Source of the DNA: Thermodesulfovibrionales bacterium
Lineage (GTDB): Bacteria > Nitrospirota > Thermodesulfovibrionia > Thermodesulfovibrionales > SM23-35
Length of the DNA stretch: 34,358 nucleotides
Direction: 5' to 3'
NCBI GenBank assembly: GCA_030019415.1
Contig: JASEEX010000021.1
Span: 1 to 34,358, forward strand
The position numbers and the translations under genes were made by a program. The notes beneath the pieces are model-generated. The model saw only the letters and a list, made by a program, of their open reading frames with translations, was not told the origin of the DNA and searched no databases. Below, in pieces: positions 9,313-16,679 of this stretch (positions within the stretch are counted from its first letter, which is position 1; each line of letters starts with the position of its first letter).

Positions 9313-10952
9313 AACTGAGGGAACTTCTTCAGAACGTAGATATTATCAACGTTCTTCAAGGTTGCGATTACACCCCATCCCTATCCGCCTCAGGCGGACT
9401 CCCCCTTGAAGGGGGAGGGCAGGGGTGGGGGGATATAGACGTCTCAGGTGTGGCTTATGATTCACGGGAGGCGAAAGAGGGTTACCTGTTTGTAGCTATA
9501 GAGGGTGAAAGGTACGATGGACATGATTTTATCAAAGATGCAGTTAAAAAAGGTGCAGTTGCAATAGTGCATGAAAAAGAAATTAGTCCTCGGTCATTAG
9601 TCAACAGTCAGGAGTCGGGGGTCAAGAGACAAGAGACAAGGGGTACAAATCAAGAGACTCACGACTTATCATTTATTGAGGTCAGAGACAGCAGAAAGGC
9701 ACTTGCCTGTATCGCTCATAATTTCTACGGGATGCCATCGGAGGGTCTTATACTGATTGGTATAACCGGTACAAACGGAAAGACGACTGCAGCGTATATA
9801 CTCAAGTCTATACTTGAGTCATGGGGAAAGGAAATTGGCCTGATCGGCACAATACAATACATGATAAAGGACAGGGCCTACCCTGCACCTTATACAACGC
9901 CCGAATCCTTAGAATTCCATGGTCTGTTAAAAGATATGCTCTCCTCAGGTTGCACCCATGTTATCTCAGAGGTCTCTTCCCATGCCCTTGCACAGCACAG
10001 GGTCGATAGGGCCGTTTTTAAGGCTGCAGTTTTTACGAATCTCACAAGAGACCATCTGGATTTTCATAAAACTATGGAGGATTATTTCAGGGCAAAGGAG
10101 AGATTATTTAGGGAGCTTCTTGATGAGGATGGAACCTGTGTGATAAATCTGGATGATCCCTATGGGAAGAGGCTTATCTCATCACTTACCACCGGAGTCC
10201 CCAAAAAGTCGCAAGACCTTTTGACGTACGGGTTTGAGGCTGGGGCAGATGTTGTTGCGAGTGATATTGATAGTTCATTCGGTGGATTGAGGTTCAAGAT
10301 CTTGTTCCGCGGCAGGAGTTATGATGTCTCATCTCTCCTGGTGGGTCTGCCCAATGTATATAACATCATGTCCGCAGCCGGCGTATCAATCTCCCTAGGA
10401 GTCCCGTGGCAGATAATTCTTGAAGGCATAGAAAAGACGTGTGGTGTTACGGGAAGGTTCGAGAAGGTTGACCTCGGTCAGAATTTCCTCTGCATTATTG
10501 ATTATGCCCATACAGAGAACGCCCTCGAAAGGCTGATATACACAGCAAGAGAGCTTAAAATTCGAAATTCGAAATTCGAAATTCGAAATTCGAAATCTCG
10601 AATTATCACTGTCTTTGGATGCGGGGGAGACAGAGACCGTGGTAAGAGACCCAGGATGGGCGCAGTAGCAACAAGGCTCAGTGACTTTGTTATTATAACT
10701 TCTGATAATCCGAGGTCTGAAGAACCATCCGAGATCATTAGGGAGATAGAAAGTGGGGCAGTAAAGAGAAACTATCTTATAGAACCTGATAGAAGAGAGG
10801 CGATTAGAAAGGCAGTAGATATAGCAGGCGGTAGTGATATCATCCTTATTGCAGGCAAGGGACATGAGGATTATCAAGAGATTAAAGGTGTAAGGAATAG
10901 ATTTAATGACAGGGATATTTTTGAAGAGGCGATCAGAGACCGGATTGAGTAA
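9309..10952 (+). CDS. murE: UDP-MurNAc-L-Ala-D-Glu:meso-DAP ligase, with three repeat-derived insertions
   Basis: DVSGVAYDSREAKEGYLFVAIEG; GITGTNGKTTAAY; ISEVSSHALAQHRV; TSDNPRSEEP (DNPR motif, meso-DAP type). Confidence 0.95.
   Translation: MKLRELLQNVDIINVLQGCDYTPSLSASGGLPLEGGGQGWGDIDVSGVAYDSREAKEGYLFVAIEGERYDGHDFIKDAVKKGAVAIVHEKEISPRSLVNSQESGVKRQETRGTNQETHDLSFIEVRDSRKALACIAHNFYGMPSEGLILIGITGTNGKTTAAYILKSILESWGKEIGLIGTIQYMIKDRAYPAPYTTPESLEFHGLLKDMLSSGCTHVISEVSSHALAQHRVDRAVFKAAVFTNLTRDHLDFHKTMEDYFRAKERLFRELLDEDGTCVINLDDPYGKRLISSLTTGVPKKSQDLLTYGFEAGADVVASDIDSSFGGLRFKILFRGRSYDVSSLLVGLPNVYNIMSAAGVSISLGVPWQIILEGIEKTCGVTGRFEKVDLGQNFLCIIDYAHTENALERLIYTARELKIRNSKFEIRNSKSRIITVFGCGGDRDRGKRPRMGAVATRLSDFVIITSDNPRSEEPSEIIREIESGAVKRNYLIEPDRREAIRKAVDIAGGSDIILIAGKGHEDYQEIKGVRNRFNDRDIFEEAIRDRIE
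9371..9427. repeat. GC-rich nested inverted repeat inserted in the murE N-terminus
   Basis: Outer CACCCCATCCCT/AGGGCAGGGGTG (10/12 match); inner palindrome TCCGCCTCAGGCGGA (9384-9398) and CTCCCCCTT-G-AAGGGGGAG (9399-9417). Confidence 0.8.
9584..9667. repeat. Degenerate heptamer array, ~12 units (NAGTCNN-like), within murE
   Basis: TAGTCCT CGGTCAT TAGTCAA CAGTCAG GAGTCGG GGGTCAA GAGACAA GAGACAA GGGGTAC AAATCAA GAGACTC ACGACTT. Confidence 0.75.
10561..10595. repeat. Heptamer array (TTCGAAA)x5 within murE
   Basis: Five perfect tandem units; encodes the IRNSKFE cycle. Confidence 0.95.
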
Positions 10953-11755
10953 TGTTTATCGAATTACAAGGGCTAAAGATATTTTATGAGTTTGCGGGTG
11001 AAGGGGATACCGTTGTCTTGATGCATGGGTGGGGAGGCCAGGTGGCAAGCTTAAAGCCAGTCTTTGATTATCTGTCAAAAGGCTATAAGGTATACGCTTT
11101 TGATTTTCCAGGATTTGGCAGGAGTGACCTTCCTCCGAAAACATGGGGGACAGAAGACTATGGAAAATTTGCTATGAAGTTTTTAAAGGCAGTAAACATC
11201 GAGAAGGCAAATATCGTTGCGCACTCCTTTGGAGGAAGGGTTGCTATATGGCTGGCTGCAAATTTTCCAGAAATGGTGGATAAACTGGTACTTGTTGACA
11301 GTGCTGGTATTAAGCCCAGAAGGGCATTAAAGTACTACGTCAACATAGCCATCGCAAAGGCTTGCAAGAGAATCTTATTACTTCCTATTTTTGGCAGATA
11401 TGGTCAATCTCTGCTTAATAACTTATACAGACTAGTTGGTTCTAAGGATTATCAACAACAAACCGGTATCATGAGGGCTACTCTCGTTAAGGTTGTCAAT
11501 GAAGATCTAAGATGGCTCTTGCCAAAGATTATGGCCCCGGCACTACTTATATGGGGAGAGGATGATAAGGATGTTCCCTTATATTATGCAAAGATAATGG
11601 AAAAAGAAATAAAGGACGCCGGTTTAGTTGTTCTCAAAGGTGCAGGCCATTTCTCATACCTGGACAGGTTTTCAGATTTCTGTTTAATTGTGTCAAAATT
11701 TTTTGGGAACATATTTTTGGGGGTTTTAAAGGGGCGAAGCCCCAAAGTTTTATAA
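10952..11755 (+). CDS. Alpha/beta hydrolase
   Basis: VVLMHGWGGQ; nucleophile elbow AHSFGG; LLIWGEDDKDVP; GAGHFSY. Confidence 0.88.
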   Translation: MFIELQGLKIFYEFAGEGDTVVLMHGWGGQVASLKPVFDYLSKGYKVYAFDFPGFGRSDLPPKTWGTEDYGKFAMKFLKAVNIEKANIVAHSFGGRVAIWLAANFPEMVDKLVLVDSAGIKPRRALKYYVNIAIAKACKRILLLPIFGRYGQSLLNNLYRLVGSKDYQQQTGIMRATLVKVVNEDLRWLLPKIMAPALLIWGEDDKDVPLYYAKIMEKEIKDAGLVVLKGAGHFSYLDRFSDFCLIVSKFFGNIFLGVLKGRSPKVL

Positions 11756-11784
11756 CATGTGCTTGGGTAATTCTGTTTAAAAAT

Positions 11785-13272
11785 ATGGCTAATATTCTAC
11801 TACTCATAATTGGTGTTGCTACAATTGGAACACTGCTGTTAATTACTATTTTAAGGCTTATTATGTTTCTTCACATGCTCCAACTTGAAGGGTACAGAAG
11901 TGAAAGATTTATAAAGTGGCTTACCAGGAATCCTGATAAGATATTGACAGTTACTACCATTAAAGACCCCAAGAAGAAATTAGTTTTCACTGCAAGGGCT
12001 ACAAGGCTTTTCATCTTGACACTAATGCTGTTAACCTTAGTGATATATAATCTTTCAGAGCTTTCTCTAATTATTTTTATGCTGGGGGTGTTCTTAGTCG
12101 GTTTGTTTGTTCCGTTTTTAGTTCTATTGTCCAGCATCCTGATTTATCCTTTGGAGACGGTTATCAATAATCTATATCTTAGATCAGCAAAGAAAAAGAT
12201 TAAAAAGCTGAAACCCAAGGTAATTGCTATTACTGGCAGTTATGGAAAAACAAGCACAAAGGACTTTCTGGCCTCTATTCTCTCTACTCAATATAGGGTA
12301 CTGAAAACCCCTGGGAGTTTTAATACCCCGATGGGTATTTGCAAAATAATAAGGGGTGATTTAAGACCAGATCACGAGATATTCATCGTTGAAATGGGAG
12401 CAAGGCAGAAGGGCGATATAAAAGAGCTATGCGAACTTGTGGAACCTGAGATGGGTATAATTACGGCTATAGGTCTGCAGCATCTCGAAATGTTTAAAAC
12501 AATTGAGAACATAATAAATACGAAATATGAACTGGTTGAATCATTGCCTGCTAACGGTATAGCTATATTTAATAATGACGATGAAAATTGCAGGCAACTT
12601 GCTGATAGGACACATGATAAAGAGGTTCTGCGTTATGGGATTAATGAGAACGAGGATAAACTGCATCTTATGGCAAGGGACATTTCTACGAGTAGTCAAG
12701 GAATTTATTTCATGGCACAAAATAGTAAGGGAGATGCTGTGCCTTTTCATTGCAAACTTCTGAGTAAGCATAACGTCTATAACATATTGGCAGCAGCTAC
12801 GGTTGCTTTAGAATGTAGGATGTCCCTCAATGAGATCGCAGAAGCTATACAGATGTTAGAGCCCTCACCTCACAGATTACAGTTGATTCGGGGAGCGGGA
12901 GGGGTAATTGTAATAGATGATGCCTTTAATGCAAATCCTGTGGGAGCAAAGATGGCATTGGAAGTGCTAAGTGAGTTTAAAGGTGGGAGAAAGGTTTTAG
13001 TGACACCTGGACTTGTAGAGCTTGGTGAAAGGGAATATGAGGAGAATAAACAGATAGGAATTGCAGCAGCTAAGGTATGTGATTTTGTATTTTTGATTGG
13101 CACTAAGAAGACAAGACCTATTTTTGAAGGCTTAAAAGAAGCTGGGTTCCCTGAGACAAATATATTTGTCGAAAAAAATCTGAATGGTGCAACAAAAAAA
13201 ATTAAGGATATTTTAAAGGTGGGGGACGTCGTCTTGTTTGAGAACGACTTACCGGACACGTACAATGAGTAA
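11785..13272 (+). CDS. Membrane-anchored MurF-like Mur ligase (N-terminal TM segments instead of a normal MurF N-domain)
   Basis: ~120-aa hydrophobic multi-TM N-terminus, then VIAITGSYGKTSTKDFL (P-loop), IVEMGARQKGDI, SKHNVYNILAAATVAL, VIDDAFNANPVG; ends GDVVLFENDLPDTYNE. Confidence 0.85.
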   Translation: MANILLLIIGVATIGTLLLITILRLIMFLHMLQLEGYRSERFIKWLTRNPDKILTVTTIKDPKKKLVFTARATRLFILTLMLLTLVIYNLSELSLIIFMLGVFLVGLFVPFLVLLSSILIYPLETVINNLYLRSAKKKIKKLKPKVIAITGSYGKTSTKDFLASILSTQYRVLKTPGSFNTPMGICKIIRGDLRPDHEIFIVEMGARQKGDIKELCELVEPEMGIITAIGLQHLEMFKTIENIINTKYELVESLPANGIAIFNNDDENCRQLADRTHDKEVLRYGINENEDKLHLMARDISTSSQGIYFMAQNSKGDAVPFHCKLLSKHNVYNILAAATVALECRMSLNEIAEAIQMLEPSPHRLQLIRGAGGVIVIDDAFNANPVGAKMALEVLSEFKGGRKVLVTPGLVELGEREYEENKQIGIAAAKVCDFVFLIGTKKTRPIFEGLKEAGFPETNIFVEKNLNGATKKIKDILKVGDVVLFENDLPDTYNE

Positions 13273-13312
13273 TTCTAAGCTGATGTATAAATTTAAAAGA
13301 GAAAGTTAAAAA

Positions 13313-14479
13313 GTGAAAAGATTAAGAATAGGTGTGATATTTGGTTCCCGTTCTGTTGAACATGAGGTTTCGATAGTTACTGCTCATCAGGTTATGCAGG
13401 CCATTGATAAGTATAAGTATGAAGTTGTGCCGATTTACATCACAAAAGAAGGACATTGGTTTACCGGCGAAAAGTTACTCATGCTTGAAAGCTTTAAAGA
13501 TTTATCGTCGTTAGTTTTCAGTTTGGAGAAAGCTTATATTGCCCCTGACCTTTCTGTTGGGTCATTAGTCGGAGTCTCTCAGAAATGGTTTAGAAAAAAA
13601 TTGGCCAAGAAGATAGATGTGGCATTTCCTCTAGTTCATGGGACGTATGGCGAGGATGGCACATTACAAGGACTTTTGGAATTAGCCAACATACCTTATG
13701 TTGGTGCAGGTGTCCTTGGCTCTGCACTTGGAATGGATAAGATAGCTATGAAGGCAGTTTTTAAAGAGAATCATTTGCCTGCGGTGAACTATGTCTGGTT
13801 TTTAAGGAATGAATGGCAGACTAAGCAAGAAGAAATGATTGCCAGAATAGAAGCACATCTCAAATATCCCCTTTTTGTAAAACCTGCAAATTTAGGTTCA
13901 AGCATAGGTATTTCAAAAGCAAAAAGCAGAGAAGATTTAATATACGCAGTAGAAGTTGCCAGTCACTATGATAGACGTTTGATAGTGGAAGAGTCAGTAG
14001 AGAATGGTATAGAAATAAATTGTTCTGTACTTGGCAATGAAGAACCAATTCCATCAGTGTGTGAACAACCTGTTTCATGGGAAGAATTCTTAAATTATGA
14101 TGAAAAATATTTGAGAGGAGGCAAGATATCAGGCTTGAAAGGTGCGGAACGCCGAATACCTGCTCCAATTACACCAAAGCTTACGGAAAAGATTCAAGGA
14201 TTAGCTGTTAAGGCATTCAAGGTTGTTGATTGTCGCGGTATTGCCAGAGTCGATTTTCTTGTTAATACAGAGAAGGACGAGATATTTATAAATGAAATAA
14301 ACACCATACCCGGCTCTATTTCTTTTTATTTATGGGAGGCTACTGGCATCAGATTCTCAGAACTGGTTGAAAGACTTATTGGTTTGGCTATCGATGCCTA
14401 TAAGGAGAAAAGCAAGATAACTTATTCTTATGACTCAAAGTTAATAACACGCTTAAGTAACTCTTTATTAAAAAAATAA
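13313..14479 (+). CDS. D-alanine--D-alanine ligase family protein (ATP-grasp)
   Basis: GSRSVEHEVSIVTA; PLVHGTYGEDGTLQGLLELANIPYVG; VKPANLGSSIGISKA; FINEINTIPGSISFYLWE. GTG start. Confidence 0.92.
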   Translation: MKRLRIGVIFGSRSVEHEVSIVTAHQVMQAIDKYKYEVVPIYITKEGHWFTGEKLLMLESFKDLSSLVFSLEKAYIAPDLSVGSLVGVSQKWFRKKLAKKIDVAFPLVHGTYGEDGTLQGLLELANIPYVGAGVLGSALGMDKIAMKAVFKENHLPAVNYVWFLRNEWQTKQEEMIARIEAHLKYPLFVKPANLGSSIGISKAKSREDLIYAVEVASHYDRRLIVEESVENGIEINCSVLGNEEPIPSVCEQPVSWEEFLNYDEKYLRGGKISGLKGAERRIPAPITPKLTEKIQGLAVKAFKVVDCRGIARVDFLVNTEKDEIFINEINTIPGSISFYLWEATGIRFSELVERLIGLAIDAYKEKSKITYSYDSKLITRLSNSLLKK

Positions 14480-14523
14480 GGAAATGAACGATCCCGAGAT
14501 TTTGAGAGGGAGCATGGTTAGAG

Positions 14524-15606
14524 ATGTTATATAGCCTTTTATACGATTTACATGACTGGTTCTCGCCCCTGAATGTCTTCAGGTATATCACATTCAGGAC
14601 TTCCCTCGCCGTGCTTTCGGCAATATTTTTTTCTCTTGTATTAGGCCCTTGGATTATAGGGAGACTGAAGAAATTAAGTATGACCCAGCAGATAAGGGAT
14701 GATGGTCCAAAGACACATATAAACAAGGCAGGCACTCCTACAATGGGCGGGGTTCTCATTATTCTCTGTATACTCCTTTCGGTTTTTATGTGGGGAGACC
14801 TTAAAAATATGTATGTCTGGACCATGATTGTTTCACTCATGGGTTTTGGAGGTGTCGGCCTTGTTGATGATTATTTGAAGATCGTAAAGAAGAATCATAA
14901 AGGCCTCAGGGCATACCAAAAATTCGGGAGTCAGATATTCCTTGCGCTTCTAATCAGTATCTTCCTCTACATGAACCCGAAGGACCCGTATGCAGATGTT
15001 TTATGTGTCCCCTTTTTTAAGAAATGGCTCTTTGACCTCGGCTGGTTCTACATACCATTCTCAATAATTGTAATCGTAGGCTCATCGAATGCGGTCAACC
15101 TTACAGATGGTATAGATGGGCTTGCAACAGGGCTTGTTGCTGCAGCAGTCCTGGCCTGTGGCGTACTTGTTTATATCTCAGGACATAAGGGATTGGCCCA
15201 GTACCTTCATGTCCTTTACCTGCCTGGCACCGGAGAGTTGACTGTTTTTTGTGGTGCAATGTTTGGTGCCTCCCTCGGCTTCCTTTGGTATAACTCTTAT
15301 CCAGCAGATGTTTTTATGGGCGATGTGGGTTCCCTCGGACTCGGGGGTTCCCTCGGTACCCTTGCCGTAATAACAAAGCATGAGATAGTCCTTGCGGTAG
15401 TAGGTGGAATCTTTGTTATAGAGACAATCTCTGTCATGCTGCAGGTGGCATCCTTCAGACTTACTGGTAAAAAGGTGTTTAAGATGGCGCCTATCCATCA
15501 TCACTTTGAATTAAAAGGGTGGCCTGAACCAAAGGTGATTGTGAGATTCTGGATAGTCGGAATAATGTTGGCTTTATTAAGCCTTGCAACTTTGAAGGTG
15601 AGATGA
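14524..15606 (+). CDS. mraY: Phospho-N-acetylmuramoyl-pentapeptide-transferase
   Basis: GTPTMGGVLII; NLTDGIDGLATG; FMGDVGSLGLGG; MAPIHHHFELKGWPE. Confidence 0.97.
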   Translation: MLYSLLYDLHDWFSPLNVFRYITFRTSLAVLSAIFFSLVLGPWIIGRLKKLSMTQQIRDDGPKTHINKAGTPTMGGVLIILCILLSVFMWGDLKNMYVWTMIVSLMGFGGVGLVDDYLKIVKKNHKGLRAYQKFGSQIFLALLISIFLYMNPKDPYADVLCVPFFKKWLFDLGWFYIPFSIIVIVGSSNAVNLTDGIDGLATGLVAAAVLACGVLVYISGHKGLAQYLHVLYLPGTGELTVFCGAMFGASLGFLWYNSYPADVFMGDVGSLGLGGSLGTLAVITKHEIVLAVVGGIFVIETISVMLQVASFRLTGKKVFKMAPIHHHFELKGWPEPKVIVRFWIVGIMLALLSLATLKVR

Positions 15607-16679
15607 AAAACAGTAGTCAGAATACAGTAGTCAGTAGTCAGGAAAGGCATAAAGGATATCTATTTATTCTTCTACTGTTTACTGTTTACTGTTTACTGTT
15701 TACTGTCGCTTATGCTGATGAGATTCATCCCCGGGCCGCAGTCGTGATGGATGCATCAACGGGGAGGATCCTGTATGCGAAAAATCCGAATCTCAGGCTT
15801 CCTCCAGCAAGTACAACAAAGCTGATGGCAGCAATAGTAGCCATAGAGAAGGCAGACCTTTCGGATGTTATAAGGGTAAGCAAAAATGCCTCTCGTGCCT
15901 CTCCTTTAAAGGCTGGCTTCGAAGAAGGGGATGAGGTAACGGTTGAGACACTTCTTTATGCTGCACTACTGGAGTCTGCAAATGATGCTGCTGTTGCCTT
16001 AGCAGAAGCGGTGGCTGGTTCTGAGAAAAGGTTTGTCCATCTCATGAATAGAAAGGCGATTGCTATTGGGTTAAAGGATACTAAGTTCATAAACTCCAGT
16101 GGGCTTCCTGGCCCTGGCCAGTATATCACTGCATTTGATTTGTCAAAGATAATGAGGTATGCCCTTAGATATCCCAAACTGAAAGAGATAATTGGAACCC
16201 GTGTGGCAGGGGTCTCGACAGAAAAGGGAAATGACTTGTTTCTAAAAAACACAAACAGGCTTTTATGGTCTGATGAAGACCTTATAGGAGGAAAGACGGG
16301 ATATACACGTAGGGCAAGGCATTGTTTTGTATGTGCTGCTGAACGAGAGAAGGAGATAGCTATCGTTGCCCTCCTCGGGAGCCCAAGTAGAGAGGATCTC
16401 TGGAAAGAAACGGAGGAATTAATTGGCAAGGGATTCCAGATAATGGCGAATAAAGAAGAGCCTGTCATCTATTTTACAAAGTCAGATTATGACTCCTTTA
16501 ATCTGAAAAGGGCATCCTATAAAAAAAGTTTAAAGTTTAAAGTTAAAAGTTCAAAGTTAAAGGAAAAGACAAAATTTGCAAAGAAAAAGGGTAAGGTGAA
16601 GACAGTTGCAAAGATTAAAAACAAGAAAGGGAAGAATTACAGGGTTGTAAAGAAAGGTGGGGATGGAAATAAGGGATAA
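15603..16679 (+). CDS. D-alanyl-D-alanine carboxypeptidase (PBP5/DacA family), repeat-encoded signal peptide and Lys-rich tail
   Basis: PASTTKLMAA (SxxK), SANDA (SxN), GGKTGYT (KTG); ATGA overlap with mraY. Confidence 0.9.
   Translation: MKNSSQNTVVSSQERHKGYLFILLLFTVYCLLFTVAYADEIHPRAAVVMDASTGRILYAKNPNLRLPPASTTKLMAAIVAIEKADLSDVIRVSKNASRASPLKAGFEEGDEVTVETLLYAALLESANDAAVALAEAVAGSEKRFVHLMNRKAIAIGLKDTKFINSSGLPGPGQYITAFDLSKIMRYALRYPKLKEIIGTRVAGVSTEKGNDLFLKNTNRLLWSDEDLIGGKTGYTRRARHCFVCAAEREKEIAIVALLGSPSREDLWKETEELIGKGFQIMANKEEPVIYFTKSDYDSFNLKRASYKKSLKFKVKSSKLKEKTKFAKKKGKVKTVAKIKNKKGKNYRVVKKGGDGNKG
15611..15638. repeat. Heptamer array CAGTAGT-like x4
   Basis: CAGTAGT CAGAATA CAGTAGT CAGTAGT. Confidence 0.8.
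15673..15706. repeat. Heptamer array (TACTGTT)x4.9 encoding the DacA signal-peptide core
   Basis: TACTGTT TACTGTT TACTGTT TACTGTT TACTGT. Confidence 0.95.
16527..16561. repeat. Heptamer array AGTTTAA-like x5 in the dacA 3' region
   Basis: AGTTTAA AGTTTAA AGTTAAA AGTTCAA AGTTAAA. Confidence 0.85.

Noticed and set aside
10395-10877. 160-aa antisense ORF with FRISNFEFRISN over murE, and 16557-17150 antisense ORF over murD
   Set aside because: Antisense shadow of strong coding sequence; the open frame is partly created by the stop-free heptamer array.
11731-11743. GGGGC-GAA-GCCCC hairpin at the 3' end of the alpha/beta hydrolase gene considered as terminator
   Set aside because: Short stem inside the coding end (KGRSPKVL) with no clear T-tract; could be a small repeat-derived tail, but evidence is insufficient.
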